Part shown: in pieces, positions 8,635 through 18,207 of the stretch
How positions within the stretch are numbered: position 1 is the stretch's first letter
How the letters are laid out: each line of letters starts with the position of its first letter
Origin: Vibrio sp. SCSIO 43135
GTDB lineage: Bacteria > Pseudomonadota > Gammaproteobacteria > Enterobacterales > Vibrionaceae
NCBI RefSeq assembly: GCF_023716665.1
Contig: NZ_CP071859.1
Location: forward strand, 1,178,001 to 1,242,000
Reading direction: 5' to 3'
Length of the DNA: 64,000 bases
Notes under the pieces: generated by a model
Told to the model about the DNA's origin: nothing
What the model saw: the letters and a program-made list of their open reading frames with translations, nothing else
Databases searched by the model: none
Translations under genes and position numbers: made by a program

Positions 8635-10317
8635 TTAACTGAGTATGATGAGTATCGTACCTGCTAGCGTCATTAAAATGTTGGCTATCGCGTAAGTGCC
8701 AGCATAGCCTAGTGCTGGAATGGTCGACTTAGCATAGTCGTTTACAATGTCCATCGCTGGTGCACAAGTGCGCGCGCCTATGATTGCACCGAACAGCAGT
8801 GCGCGGTTCATTCTAAGTACGTACGCACCCACCAAGTAAGCGATAGCGACAGGCACCACACTGACTAAGAATGCCAATCCAATAACCTGTACACCGACTT
8901 GAGAAAGATGTTCAAACATCTTGCCGCCGGCGCTCAGCCCAATTCCAACCATGAAGAACATAAGGCCAAGATCTTTGACCATATTCAGCGCGCCTTGCGG
9001 GACGTAGCCGAAAGTAGGGTGGTTAGCTCTTAGGAAACCAAGCGTTATGCCCGACAGCAATAGGCCAACAGCGTTACCTAAACCAAACGATACTTGACCA
9101 AAGGTCATGGTAATCAAACCAAACATAATGCCAAGGATGAAGAAGCTACAGAATGCCAGTAGGTCGGCCATTTGGCTGTGGATCGAGATGAAACCGATTT
9201 TTTCAGCAAGCCCATGTACACGACTTTTCTCACCACTCACCTGAAGCACATCGCCTTTTGCCAAAACGATATCGAGATCCATCGGCATTTCGATTTGTGC
9301 GCGAACCACTCGGTTTAGGAAACAGCCGTATTCAGAAAGGTTTAGGTCTGATAGGCGTTTACCCGCCATGCTGTCGCTCTTAACGACGATCTCTTCTTCT
9401 ACGATACGTAAGTCGAGTAAGTTGCGGTCGAAAACTTCTTTACCATTCCTAAAGCTTGGATCTAGTCGGGCGTGGCTGTCTGGGAAACCAACCAAAGCGA
9501 TTTCATCGCCTTCTTGTAGAATCGCATCACCATCTGGATGGGCGAGAATGCCGTTACGACGAATACGCTCAATGTAGCAACCAGTTTGGCGGTAGATACC
9601 CAACTCACGAAGGTTTTTGCCGTCTGTCCAATCAATCAGCTCTGGGCCCACACGGTATGCGCGAATGATAGGCAGGTAAACTTTACGTTGCCCTGAGCTA
9701 CCGAGCCCCCGTTCTTGAGCAATTTGTTGTGCTGAGTCGGAAAGGTTTTGTTTTTGAATTTTTGGCAACAGTTTGGCGAACATGATCATGCTGGTTAAAC
9801 CGACCAGATACGCCATCGCATAGCCCACCGATAAGTTCTCTCTGACACTCGAAAAATCCATGTCTCTTGGCACAGTGGCGAGACCAGAGTTAAGTGCGTC
9901 TTGAGCACCTACCAGTACTGGTGTCGCGGTCAGCGCACCTGCCATCATACCCGCCGACAAACCATAATCTAAGTTGAGGTAGTGGCTTGCAAAGTAGGTA
10001 ATCGATACAGCTGTCACGAGAACGACAAGGCTCAAAATAAAGTAATGTTTACCATCGCGGAAGAAGATACCGAAGAAGTTTGGCCCTGCTTCAATACCCA
10101 CACAGTAGATAAACAGCATGAAGCCAATTGTTAAGGCGTCGGCATTAAATGAGAAACCAAGGTGTCCCATGATTAGGGAAGTAATTAGTACGCCAATAGA
10201 GTTACCTAGTTGGAAGTTTCCAAAGCGAATTTTTCCAAAGGCAAGGCCGATAGCTAATACAACAAAGATTAGAAGGATAGGGTTTTGTTCAAGCAAAAGT
10301 ACGACGTCGATATTCAC
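8635..10317 (-). CDS. ybjL: YbjL-type putative transporter (AAE family)
   Basis: 560 aa. Two hydrophobic blocks of five to six helices (about 1-190 and 380-560) flank a soluble middle with two RCK_C/TrkA_C-like domains ([23 protein letters not shown]). This is the aspartate:alanine exchanger (AspT/YidE/YbjL) layout, and the length matches YbjL (561 aa). Substrate is unknown for YbjL. The second membrane block contains [10 protein letters not shown], a motif of this family. It follows grxA on the same strand but is separated from it by a terminator, and an AT-rich inverted repeat (10405-10441) lies in its promoter region. Confidence 0.82.
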   Translation of the reverse strand: MNIDVVLLLEQNPILLIFVVLAIGLAFGKIRFGNFQLGNSIGVLITSLIMGHLGFSFNADALTIGFMLFIYCVGIEAGPNFFGIFFRDGKHYFILSLVVLVTAVSITYFASHYLNLDYGLSAGMMAGALTATPVLVGAQDALNSGLATVPRDMDFSSVRENLSVGYAMAYLVGLTSMIMFAKLLPKIQKQNLSDSAQQIAQERGLGSSGQRKVYLPIIRAYRVGPELIDWTDGKNLRELGIYRQTGCYIERIRRNGILAHPDGDAILQEGDEIALVGFPDSHARLDPSFRNGKEVFDRNLLDLRIVEEEIVVKSDSMAGKRLSDLNLSEYGCFLNRVVRAQIEMPMDLDIVLAKGDVLQVSGEKSRVHGLAEKIGFISIHSQMADLLAFCSFFILGIMFGLITMTFGQVSFGLGNAVGLLLSGITLGFLRANHPTFGYVPQGALNMVKDLGLMFFMVGIGLSAGGKMFEHLSQVGVQVIGLAFLVSVVPVAIAYLVGAYVLRMNRALLFGAIIGARTCAPAMDIVNDYAKSTIPALGYAGTYAIANILMTLAGTILIILS

Positions 10318-10404
10318 AGCTCGGCTCTATGGGTTATGCCAGCAAAAAGAGTAAATACCAGAGCTAGCTGGTATAGGTATAAGTGTGCGGATTGTATCTG
10401 AATA

Positions 10405-10441
10405 TTGCAAAAATATAAGTGAAATATTTTTGTTTTTGCAA
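10405..10441. repeat. AT-rich inverted repeat upstream of ybjL
   Basis: CAAAAATAT (10408-10416) and ATATTTTTG (10424-10432) form a perfect 9-bp inverted repeat with a 7-base gap. An outer pair TTGCAAAAA (10405-10413) and TTTTTGCAA (10433-10441) overlaps it. It lies about 90-125 bp before the ybjL start, where an operator or promoter is expected. The binding protein is unknown. Confidence 0.6.
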
Positions 10442-10511
10442 TTAGTTGACGTAAGGGAAAACGTTGAAGTTTCTATGACCTAGAAGCGTTATTCTGAGAC
10501 GTGCAGAAAAG

Positions 10512-10542
10512 AAAAAGCCCGCTAGTGAATAGCGGGCTTTTT
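10512..10542. terminator. grxA terminator
   Basis: Perfect 13-bp stem AAAAAGCCCGCTA / TAGCGGGCTTTTT with a 5-base loop, just after the minus-strand grxA stop. The A and T flanks allow function in both directions. Confidence 0.88.
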
Positions 10543-10559
10543 GTATTCTTTACAAGAGA

Positions 10560-10823
10560 TTAGTCGAATAGACCTAGGTTCTCTTTAGCGTATGCTTCGA
10601 AGTCGTCACAACCACCGATGTGCTCTTGATCTACGAAGATTTGAGGTACTGTTTCTACTGGCTTACCAACAGTCTTCTCTAGGTCAGCTTTGCTGATGCC
10701 TTCAGCGTGAATATCAACATAGCGGTAGTTGAAGTCGTCACGTTTTGCTTTCAGTGTTTCAGCGTGCTCTTTTGCACGTACACAGTATGGACAAGCTGGG
10801 CGACCAAAGATAACTACGAACAT
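10560..10823 (-). CDS. grxA: Glutaredoxin 1 (GrxA family)
   Basis: 87 aa, the usual size of GrxA. The thioredoxin fold shows the redox-active CPYC at residues 12-15, the cis-proline TVPQIF, and the glutathione-site HIGGCDDF. It is a cytoplasmic dithiol glutaredoxin that uses glutathione to reduce disulfides, including those of ribonucleotide reductase. RBS AAGGAGAAAG precedes the start. It is a single-gene unit with its own terminator. Confidence 0.93.
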   Translation of the reverse strand: MFVVIFGRPACPYCVRAKEHAETLKAKRDDFNYRYVDIHAEGISKADLEKTVGKPVETVPQIFVDQEHIGGCDDFEAYAKENLGLFD

Positions 10824-11087
10824 AAATCTTTCTCCTTTATTTTATTACGTGCAACTATGCCTCATCCTCAGGAGGAAATAAAGATGCAATTACCTGTTAC
10901 TCTGATAGGAAAAATCTATCGATTACAAAGTCGGCAATAATCTAAGTGTTTACTGAGTATCAATGTGATATGACACATAAAAACGTCAACTTTGTAGGGG
11001 TATTGCCAACAAAGTGCACCTCATCAATTTAATTTGCAATCGATGAGGGCAAGCTAAACTGAGTTGAGCAATTTGAGGGATGCAAAC

Positions 11088-12320
11088 ATGTTCCAGTTTA
11101 TGACATCAACTCGCATTATATTTGGAGAGGGAGCACTGCAATCATCACTGTCGACACTAAACCAATATGGCTACAGTGTACTGTTGGTGACTGGGCAAGA
11201 TCCGAGTCGCTCGGAAATCGTTGTGAACTACCTAAAAAGCCAGAGTATGCGCTATCAGCATGTGGCAGTTTCGGGTGAGCCTAATATCACCATGATAGAA
11301 GAAACCGCAGTAGTAGGGAGGCGCTTTAAGCCCGATATGGTTGTGAGTATTGGTGGTGGTAGTGTCATCGATATGGGCAAGGCACTTGCGGCGATCATAC
11401 CCAATCAAGGGGATGTGTATGATTATGTCGAAGTTGTAGGCCGAAATGTCCCGCTCAAAACAAAGCCTTTGCCTTTCATTGCTATTCCAACCACTGCAAG
11501 CACTGGCTCTGAAGTAACGAGAAATGCGGTGCTGCGTTCAGGGCAAGATAAGGTCAAGGTCAGCCTACGTAGCCCTGACATGTTGGCCGATGTCGCGATT
11601 GTTGATCCCACTTTGACTTATGGCACTGACTTATATACCTCTGGGCGAGGGGCCATGGACGCGTTTACTCACTTAATGGAAGCGTATGTGTGTGGAGAGC
11701 CTAACCCACTTACAGATATGGTGTGTGAAGAAGGTCTAAGGCGCTTAAGTGGCTCTATTCTCGCTGGCTGCTTACAAGATGATCATCGCTCCAGAGCGGA
11801 TTTGTCGTTTGCAGCGATGCTGGGTGGTATGGCTATCACTAATGCTAAGTTGGGCGCTGCGCACGGGTTGGCGTCTGCGCTTGGTGGAAAATTGAATGCA
11901 CCGCACAGCGTGATTACCGCGCAGTTAGCGCCCCATGTTATGAGAGAAAATATTGCGGCGGCCAAGCAGGCAGGGCGTAACGATGTGATATACCGCTATA
12001 GCAAAATAGCACAGTTGGTGACAGGAAGAACCAACGTCCACGTGGACGATGGAGTACTTTGGGTACAAATGATGTTGGATCGTTTGAAATTACCATTGCT
12101 CAATGAGTTTGGGGTTTGTTCGACTTCATTTGAGCAAGTTGCAGATGACGCCCTGATGTCGATAGCAATAAAAGGCAACCCTTTACCGTTAACCAAGGCG
12201 CGTTTGGTCCATATTTTGGAGCAAGTATGTGAGTGCAATGGAAGTTGCACGAAAGGCGAGGCAGAATCAGCCAGTTCGGTGGAATTGAAATCATCGTTAG
12301 AAAGAGAAAGCCATCATTGA
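11088..12320 (+). CDS. Iron-containing alcohol dehydrogenase
   Basis: 410 aa from the ATG at 11088, preferred over the in-frame TTG at 11064 because GAGGGA sits 7-12 bp before it and MFQFMTSTRIIFG matches the family start. NAD(P)-binding GGGSVIDMGKA is near residue 90. Metal ligands are in GAMDAFTHLMEAY and in the His-rich LGAAHGLASALG and NAPHSVITAQL. This is a group III metal-dependent alcohol dehydrogenase, cytoplasmic; the substrate is not evident. It is a lone gene between grxA and hexR with a shared terminator. The last 25 residues (EAESASSVELK) are a polar tail not usual in the family. Confidence 0.85.
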   Translation: MFQFMTSTRIIFGEGALQSSLSTLNQYGYSVLLVTGQDPSRSEIVVNYLKSQSMRYQHVAVSGEPNITMIEETAVVGRRFKPDMVVSIGGGSVIDMGKALAAIIPNQGDVYDYVEVVGRNVPLKTKPLPFIAIPTTASTGSEVTRNAVLRSGQDKVKVSLRSPDMLADVAIVDPTLTYGTDLYTSGRGAMDAFTHLMEAYVCGEPNPLTDMVCEEGLRRLSGSILAGCLQDDHRSRADLSFAAMLGGMAITNAKLGAAHGLASALGGKLNAPHSVITAQLAPHVMRENIAAAKQAGRNDVIYRYSKIAQLVTGRTNVHVDDGVLWVQMMLDRLKLPLLNEFGVCSTSFEQVADDALMSIAIKGNPLPLTKARLVHILEQVCECNGSCTKGEAESASSVELKSSLERESHH

Positions 12321-12343
12321 TGGATGCAGACCAGCGGTAAAAC

Positions 12344-12372
12344 AAAAAGCGGAGCACTTGGCTCCGCTTTTT
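12344..12372. terminator. Bidirectional terminator between alcohol dehydrogenase and hexR
   Basis: Perfect 12-bp stem AAAAAGCGGAGC / GCTCCGCTTTTT with a 5-base loop between convergent genes. It ends 5 bases from the hexR stop codon. Confidence 0.9.
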
Positions 12373-12376
12373 AATA

Positions 12377-13231
12377 TTAGAACTGTGATAACTTGTCGTA
12401 CCTTGAATCTTTTAGGGCATCTTTGACACGCTTCAGGTTTTCACGGAAGCGCGTACCACGACGAAGTGTGAAGCCTGTTGCTAATACGTCAATAACGGTC
12501 ATTTGCACTACACGACTTGCCATTGGCATGTAAACGTCGGTGTCTTCTGGGACATCAAGTGAAATCGACAGTGAACTTGCTTTGTCGAGTGGTGAGTCTT
12601 TAGCGGTGATCGCGATAACAGTAGCGCCGTTTTCGCGTGCTAAGTTTGCGATTTCAACTTGGCTCTTAGTGCGCCCTGTGTGAGAAATCAGAACCACAAC
12701 GTCGTTATCTGTGCAGTTAATACAGCTCATACGCTGCATTACAATGTCTTCAAAACACGTGATTGGGATATTGAAGCGAATAAACTTGTTTTGCGCATCT
12801 TTTGCTACAGCTGAAGAAGCCCCTAGACCAAAGAACGAAATACGTTTCGCTTGAGTGAGAAGGTCAACCGCACGATTAACTTGCATCGCGTCCAAGCTGT
12901 TTTTGGCTACATCCAAACACGCCATGGTTGATTCGAAAATCTTATGCGTGTAGGCGTCTGGGCCATCGTCTTCTTCAACATTACGGTTTACGTAAGGTGT
13001 TCCGTTCGCCAAGCTTTGAGCAAGGTGAAGTTTAAAATCAGGGAAACCTTTGGTATCCAGACGGCGACAAAAGCGGTTAACAGTAGGCTCACTGACATCG
13101 GCCATTTTTGCCAATGTAGCAATGCTAGAGTGGATAGCTGTTTGAGGAGAAGCCATGATTACTTCTGCAACTTTTCGCTCAGACTTGCTAAAATTTTCCA
13201 GGTTTTTTTGAATTTTTTCTAATGTATTCAT
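12377..13231 (-). CDS. hexR: Transcriptional regulator HexR (RpiR family)
   Basis: 284 aa from the ATG at 13231 (MNTLEKIQKN). A GTG nine bases upstream is in frame but has no better RBS. The N-terminal RpiR helix-turn-helix (about 1-77, MADVSEPTVNRFCRRL) is followed by a SIS sugar-phosphate domain (about 125-255, FFGLGASSAVAKDA and VVLISHTGRTKSQ). HexR senses 2-keto-3-deoxy-6-phosphogluconate and controls glycolytic, Entner-Doudoroff and gluconeogenic genes in Vibrio and Shewanella. It is monocistronic. No HexR box (TGTAATTAAATTACA) was found in the window by eye, so targets lie elsewhere. Confidence 0.92.
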   Translation of the reverse strand: MNTLEKIQKNLENFSKSERKVAEVIMASPQTAIHSSIATLAKMADVSEPTVNRFCRRLDTKGFPDFKLHLAQSLANGTPYVNRNVEEDDGPDAYTHKIFESTMACLDVAKNSLDAMQVNRAVDLLTQAKRISFFGLGASSAVAKDAQNKFIRFNIPITCFEDIVMQRMSCINCTDNDVVVLISHTGRTKSQVEIANLARENGATVIAITAKDSPLDKASSLSISLDVPEDTDVYMPMASRVVQMTVIDVLATGFTLRRGTRFRENLKRVKDALKDSRYDKLSQF

Positions 13232-13534
13232 AGTGTTCACAAGGGCATAGAGAACAACTCGCCGACTTTACCGTTTCACGGGGAGGTGGTTAGAATCAAA
13301 AGCTGATATCTAAAAGGTAATAACAAGCCAGCGCCATAAAATGAGTATAAACCTAACCCAAAGGTTTAATTGCGTTCAATTGGTGAGAATATGACAAGCC
13401 TCAAACAAAATTTCACAAAAACAACCAGATTATTAATAAATCTGCTGTTTTAGGCGATTTCGACAGCAATTACTGACATCTGAGTTACACCAAACCGAAA
13501 TAAATTTTCATTTTTGGCCAGAGAGTGTTGCGAA

Positions 13535-15181
13535 TTATGACGCCAATATCTCGTCTGACAGGTGTTTGATTGACGCCATCAAATTAGGTGCTTGCTTCGC
13601 AATGTCTCGCTGTTCATCAAGCACTTTGGTCAGGATGTCGTTCGTTGTCAGCGGGTTCGCAAGTACGACACGGAAAACCAACGTATTGAGCTTATGCCAT
13701 TTCTCTGGATTTAGCCTTGTGCGAGATACAAAAGACTTACCTGTTTCACGTTGTCGTTTCTGAATAAACTTGGTGAGCTCGTTTAGAAGCTCATTGAGTA
13801 ATTGGGCTTTTTCAGGCGTTGCTTTGGCTAACGCGGCGCGAACTGACTCTGGAATATAGCGGTAAGTGAGTAAGCAAAGTTCTGGCTGGGACACCAATTC
13901 AAAGTCTGATTGCTTCTCGATCAATGAGGCGAAGAACTTCGCTTTTTCAATGCTTTGGTCAATCAGCAATTCGTAGCCAGGTCGGCTGATGATGTGCATG
14001 CTAGCGTAAACCAGCATTGCCATGCCTGAGCGAGAACCTTCTAGCGTGTGGCTGCCTAAGTCTTTAGAGCCTTTACGGAGAATGTACTGTGCGTGATGCT
14101 CAATGGAAGCCATTGCGTCTGGATTCTTAAACAGAACCATACCGGCGCCCATTGGGATATAAAGCTGTTTGTGTGCATCGATAGTGACAGAATCGGCTAG
14201 TTCAACGCCAGCAAGAAGATGACGGTAGTTGTTCGACATCAGGGTTGCGCCACCCCAAGCAGCATCAACATGGAAATGACACGCTTCCTGCTCACATACT
14301 TTAGCCATCGCTTCAAGCGGGTCGATATTGCCTGTCTCAGTGGTGCCTGCAACACCAATCACTGCAAAAGGTTTAATCTTTTGTGCTTTTAGCTCTTGGA
14401 TTTTCTCTTGAAGAGCAACAGGGCAAATTCGGTTGTTAGTGTCAGTCTTGACCGGCACTAGGCCTTCTTGGCCGATACCAAGGACGTCAGCGGCCTTCTT
14501 TAACGAATAGTGGCCACGTTCTGAAACCAAGATAGCTAAACCTTCATAGCCGTAGTGCCTCATGGCTTTGAATAGGCCTTCTTTCTCTACGCCTTTGAAA
14601 TCACCATCAGGTTTGAGAGCATTATTGCGCGCTACCCAAAGAGCAGTGATGTTAGCGATGGTACCGCCGGAGCAAAATGCACCTAATGAATGGTTAGCGC
14701 TGTGCATCCAACGAGAGTAAAACTCATCATTTTCGCTATAGATAAGCCTATGAAGCATGCCTAATACTTGACGTTCCAACGGCGTAAATGCTTTGGAGGT
14801 CTCGATTTTGACCAAGTTCTGATTGAGGGCAATCATGATCTTGGAAAGAGGCATTAAAAAGTAGGGCAGTGCGGAGGTCATATGACCGATAAAACTAGGT
14901 GCAGAGGTGTGAACCGACTGCGATACTAGGGTATCGAGCAGGTGCTGGGTATGATCAGAAACGAACTCAGGTTGCTCTGGAATGATGGAGTCAGAAAAAT
15001 CTTGTTCGATGTGACGTAGAGGCTTTTCTTCCGCTACGATGTGCTCACGCAAAAATTGGTTAAGGTTTTGCGAAAGCTTTTCTTCTATTTGGGTCAGTGT
15101 TGAATCTGGCCCTTCAGGTACTGTGAAGATTCGAAGTAGACTATCGAAGCTCACATCTACAGTTTTCTGTTCCGATACCAT
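13535..15181 (-). CDS. panP: PLP-dependent aspartate 1-decarboxylase PanP
   Basis: 548 aa, a group II pyridoxal-phosphate decarboxylase. It shows the Ser/Gly phosphate-binding GAFCSGGTIAN, the His stacking region near SERGHYSLKKAA, HVDAAWGG with the pyridine-binding Asp, and the Schiff-base Lys in TIDAHKQLYIP. Family recall points to PanP, the Vibrio-type aspartate decarboxylase that makes beta-alanine for pantothenate and CoA and replaces the pyruvoyl enzyme PanD. The alternative is a glutamate decarboxylase-like enzyme of the same fold. The gene stands alone on the minus strand with long gaps both sides. Confidence 0.82.
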   Translation of the reverse strand: MVSEQKTVDVSFDSLLRIFTVPEGPDSTLTQIEEKLSQNLNQFLREHIVAEEKPLRHIEQDFSDSIIPEQPEFVSDHTQHLLDTLVSQSVHTSAPSFIGHMTSALPYFLMPLSKIMIALNQNLVKIETSKAFTPLERQVLGMLHRLIYSENDEFYSRWMHSANHSLGAFCSGGTIANITALWVARNNALKPDGDFKGVEKEGLFKAMRHYGYEGLAILVSERGHYSLKKAADVLGIGQEGLVPVKTDTNNRICPVALQEKIQELKAQKIKPFAVIGVAGTTETGNIDPLEAMAKVCEQEACHFHVDAAWGGATLMSNNYRHLLAGVELADSVTIDAHKQLYIPMGAGMVLFKNPDAMASIEHHAQYILRKGSKDLGSHTLEGSRSGMAMLVYASMHIISRPGYELLIDQSIEKAKFFASLIEKQSDFELVSQPELCLLTYRYIPESVRAALAKATPEKAQLLNELLNELTKFIQKRQRETGKSFVSRTRLNPEKWHKLNTLVFRVVLANPLTTNDILTKVLDEQRDIAKQAPNLMASIKHLSDEILAS

Positions 15182-15377
15182 ACAGCTACGTTTTGTATTT
15201 CTAGTTTTAATTACGCGGACGGCACAATCTAAACGAAAACGGGCGCAAAGTCCCGTCTTAATTCATTGAAGTTAGATTTCAATTTCTAACCATTATTCAC
15301 GCCGTGCAACGAGTGAGTGATGATTTTCAACCGTGCAAATGACAAGGTTACTGCCTCACTCACCCTATCAGTGGCTG

Positions 15378-15890
15378 CTATTTGCACTTCATAGCTTCGA
15401 GTTCACCGATCGCGTTGTTGTACTTCTGTAGCACCTCATCTATTTGCTTTGGATGACTAAGTAGTTCTGCGAACGCAGAGCGAAGCTCGTAGTTTTGGTC
15501 GTGTGGTTTCGCCTGACGGTCGTCAAAGGTGAGCTTTGCGGCTTGGCCTAGTTCATCGCTACGAGACGCAAGCACTTTGACGTCATGTTGGTCTAGCTTA
15601 AGCCAAGCTTCAACTGGTTGCTCGGTGGCAACTTTAGTCGGATCGTTATCAAGGTAGTAGTGAACCGCGACACGATTGAGTTCGAAATGGTTTTTACGTC
15701 CTTCAAGGAACCATTCGCTTACTTCAGTAAGTTCTGGATACTGGCTTGACGTGAGGGATGCAAGGTCCGCATACCAAGTAAGTGAAGCATCAATGTACGC
15801 ATCATATTTTTTTGCTAGGCACTCGTTGTCGGCTGAAAAAGCAGAAGTAGAGGTAAGTGCGACCAGTGCAGCAACCATTAAGCGTTTCAT
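15378..15890 (-). CDS. Uncharacterised exported protein
   Basis: 170 aa with a clear Sec signal peptide (MKRLMVAALVALTSTSAFSA, cleavage near residue 20), so mature protein of about 150 residues in the periplasm or outside. Only two cysteines remain (near the mature N terminus, NECLAKK, and at the C terminus, MKCK), placed to form one disulfide joining the ends. The body is mostly helical and acidic with many Tyr and Trp early on. I do not recognise the family. AAGGAT precedes the ATG. It is downstream of lysO on the same strand with an 84-bp gap. Confidence 0.8.
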   Translation of the reverse strand: MKRLMVAALVALTSTSAFSADNECLAKKYDAYIDASLTWYADLASLTSSQYPELTEVSEWFLEGRKNHFELNRVAVHYYLDNDPTKVATEQPVEAWLKLDQHDVKVLASRSDELGQAAKLTFDDRQAKPHDQNYELRSAFAELLSHPKQIDEVLQKYNNAIGELEAMKCK

Positions 15891-15974
15891 AGGTAATCCT
15901 TTTTGGGCTGAATTTGTATTTTATAAGAATTTTAGCGGTGCATTGTAGACGAATTGATTGCCTAATCCTGCGAT

Positions 15975-16880
15975 CTAGCCAGCAAGAGAGACAAAGAACA
16001 ACATCATTACAGGCACCAATAAGCTGAGAATAAAGCCACTTACGATAGCGATAGGGACGCAGCGCACACCACCGGTGGTTTGTATTACCGGCAGAGTGAA
16101 GTCCATCGCAGTTGCACCAGCGTAGCCTATTGATGTACAAGGCTTTGTTCTGATGAGCATTGGTATTAATACTAATGCAACCAATTCGCGAAGCAGTTCA
16201 ATCATAAATGATGCACCACCATAGACAGGGCCAAAGGCGTCGCCCATTAGAATGCCCGCCAATGAATACCATCCAAACCCTGAAGCCATGGCTAGTGCTT
16301 TGAATAAATCGATATCGAGTACGACAGCAGACAACACGCCACCTACCATAGAACTAACGATAATCACTAGCGCGATAACCATACCATGCTTGTTTAGCAG
16401 GATTTGTCTGAGGGTTAACCCGCTGTTTCTTAGTTGAATACCAATGAAGAACAGCAATAAGAACAGAATCCATTCGCTGGCGGTGTCTACCCATTCTAAA
16501 GAAATAGGAAGAAGCAACCCGGCAATAAGGCCGCCACCAACGACAAAGATCAGTTTTGCTGACTCAAACGCCATACTGGATAACGGTACTTTGCTGTTTT
16601 TAACGTCGGTAATAATTGGCATTAAGCGATCAATAAACGGGAGGCACGCCAAATTGCATAAGCTAATGCAAAGAAAAAACGTAGCAGTGTAGGTGAGAAT
16701 AAGCTGTAAGTTTTGGCCGAGATTATCAAGCGCCGCCAAACTTAGCCCCATCAACGATAAGATCACATAGATGAGATAAGAGGTGGTCTTATTGATGGCC
16801 GAAAGAAGTTTTTCTTGAGATATAGAAATTAGGTACCCCACCACAAGTGGGGCAAAGATAAAAATCATCCCTGAGAACAT
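15975..16880 (-). CDS. lysO: Lysine exporter LysO family protein
   Basis: 301 aa, with about eight membrane segments. It has the LysO/YbjE (DUF340) pattern: an N-terminal half with LMGLSLAALDNL and a conserved C-terminal half with FIGIQLRNSGLTLRQIL, SGFGWYSLAGIL, and GATAMDFTLPVIQTTGG. LysO exports L-lysine and toxic analogues such as thialysine in E. coli, and its Asp/Glu membrane residues appear kept (GATAMDFTLP). RBS AGGATG precedes the ATG. It starts 24 bp after the HDOD gene and is probably co-transcribed with it. Confidence 0.85.
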   Translation of the reverse strand: MFSGMIFIFAPLVVGYLISISQEKLLSAINKTTSYLIYVILSLMGLSLAALDNLGQNLQLILTYTATFFLCISLCNLACLPFIDRLMPIITDVKNSKVPLSSMAFESAKLIFVVGGGLIAGLLLPISLEWVDTASEWILFLLLFFIGIQLRNSGLTLRQILLNKHGMVIALVIIVSSMVGGVLSAVVLDIDLFKALAMASGFGWYSLAGILMGDAFGPVYGGASFMIELLRELVALVLIPMLIRTKPCTSIGYAGATAMDFTLPVIQTTGGVRCVPIAIVSGFILSLLVPVMMLFFVSLAG

Positions 16881-16904
16881 GAATCATCCTATGATACGGC
16901 CTAT

Positions 16905-17825
16905 TTATAGGCCACTAGCACTAATTACTTCGCTGATCTGCGTTTTGAAGTCAATATCACTCAAATTAGACAGTTTGTACAGAACATCTGCGCCAGTAGT
17001 ATCAATTTCAACAAAGTGCTCGTCAATAGAGTCATCTTGACGACGGAACAATAGGATGTGATTCGCGATACGTGCGATATCGAGGTAGTCGACTTTCTCT
17101 GATAGGTTAGATGTAGCTTTATTCGCTGCGACGCGAATAAAGTCATCATCGAAGCCCCAAGAACTTAATACCACTTCACTGGTATCTGCACATTGCGAGT
17201 CGAAGATTTGCAGCGCGATATCTTGAGATAAGTAATTGCCGTTCTCTAAATACTGATGATATTCGCTAACTAAACAGAACAAGCCTATGTCGGCTAATAG
17301 GCCAACCAGAAGTGTTTTTTCAACTTCTAAGTGGCTGTAATCAGAAGAATTTTCTTCTTGGAAGGCTTTGGTGACCATCACCATGGTTGCGGCGAGTTCT
17401 CTTGAGCATGTCGCACTTTTAACCAAGAGTTCATTACATTCTTTGCTCAAACTTACTGAGTGTTTGAGCTGCTCTATAGCTTGTGCGGTGACGATATCGC
17501 GAACGCGCAGGATGCCGAGCCTAGAGACAGCTGTAAACAAGTCTGTGCAGGTAATATTCCGACGATTAAAGATCACCGAGTTTGCTACGCGAATAACAAC
17601 CGCAGCGAGGCCCGGGTCTTCAAGCAGACAATCCGCTACATCTACAATACCAGTGCCTTCTTCGGTACATAGCCTTTGAATTTTCAATACCACTTCGGAA
17701 ATGGGCGGAAGAGTGATTCGGCCAGAACTGACAGACAGGGAGACGAGCTGAGAGAATTCGCTTTCTATGCCTTTCAAAAGCGCTTCTTTATTATCTGGAA
17801 GCCAGTAAAACGATAAGTGATTCAT
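16905..17825 (-). CDS. HDOD-domain protein
   Basis: 306 aa. The HDOD core (about 30-240) contains LPPISEVVLKIQRLC, DPGLAAVVIRVANSVIFN and ADIGLFCL. HDOD domains resemble HD phosphohydrolases but lack the metal-binding HD pair, and here the usual HD position reads DI, so no catalysis is expected. Such proteins are signalling adaptors in stress, motility and chemotaxis. It is divergent from tfoX across a 382-bp regulatory gap and lies upstream of lysO in a likely two-gene unit. No strong RBS is seen. The specific role is unknown. Confidence 0.82.
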   Translation of the reverse strand: MNHLSFYWLPDNKEALLKGIESEFSQLVSLSVSSGRITLPPISEVVLKIQRLCTEEGTGIVDVADCLLEDPGLAAVVIRVANSVIFNRRNITCTDLFTAVSRLGILRVRDIVTAQAIEQLKHSVSLSKECNELLVKSATCSRELAATMVMVTKAFQEENSSDYSHLEVEKTLLVGLLADIGLFCLVSEYHQYLENGNYLSQDIALQIFDSQCADTSEVVLSSWGFDDDFIRVAANKATSNLSEKVDYLDIARIANHILLFRRQDDSIDEHFVEIDTTGADVLYKLSNLSDIDFKTQISEVISASGL

Positions 17826-17990
17826 AGATTAAATACCAAAACAGTTCCGTCTACAGTTTAACGAATAGCTAGTTAGATTAGCAACTACTTACGTATGTTA
17901 TTGGTGAAGTCACACCCCGACTTATTGATATATCAATTACCATAATATCAGTGTGGTTCTATAAACGTGTTGATTAAATAATAGACGCTC

Positions 17991-18006
17991 TGTGATACTG
18001 GTCTCA
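17991..18006. promoter_or_regulatory. CRP-like binding site upstream of tfoX
   Basis: TGTGA-N6-TCTCA, with nine of ten half-site bases matching the CRP consensus TGTGA-N6-TCACA. Its centre lies about 215 bp before the tfoX ATG. A second imperfect site (TGTGA with a 5-base gap to GCACA) is at 18033-18047. tfoX is known to be CRP-dependent in V. cholerae; binding here is inferred. Confidence 0.55.
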
Positions 18007-18186
18007 TAAAAAGTCATTTTTTACGTAATTGATGTGAAGTTTGCACAGACTTATTTTTTATCGTTAACTATGATTCTAGTTACAAAGTACGACACATCAG
18101 TTTCTATTCAAATAATATTCGTCGTATATCCAATTTTAGTTTATCGCTTAAAAACTGCTGCTATCTGGTGATCATAAATAATCGGG

Positions 18187-18199
18187 GTAATGTGATTAC
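18187..18199 (+). promoter_or_regulatory. Small hairpin before the tfoX ribosome binding site
   Basis: GTAAT (18187-18191) and ATTAC (18195-18199) pair around a 3-base loop, directly abutting AGGGA (18200-18204). It could modulate ribosome access. Weak on its own (five pairs), so only suggestive. Confidence 0.35.
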
Positions 18200-18207
18200 A
18201 GGGATCA

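Larger units (their letters stand above)
17826..18207. other. Divergent HDOD-gene / tfoX control region
   Basis: 382 bases without a gene, AT-rich. It holds a CRP-like site (17991-18006), a possible -10 TATGAT at 18069-18074 and a leader of over 100 nt before tfoX ending in a small hairpin next to the RBS. In V. cholerae, the tfoX leader is opened by the small RNA TfoR and transcription needs CRP. This region has the size and parts for the same two-step control. Confidence 0.6.

Noticed and set aside
10446..10500. Plus-strand TTGACG as a -35 box
   Set aside because: No matching -10 at 16-18 bp and no plus-strand gene nearby.
15311..15363. 8-bp inverted repeat GTGAGTGA / TCACTCAC
   Set aside because: Arms are short, 35 bases apart and simple in sequence, with no T-run.
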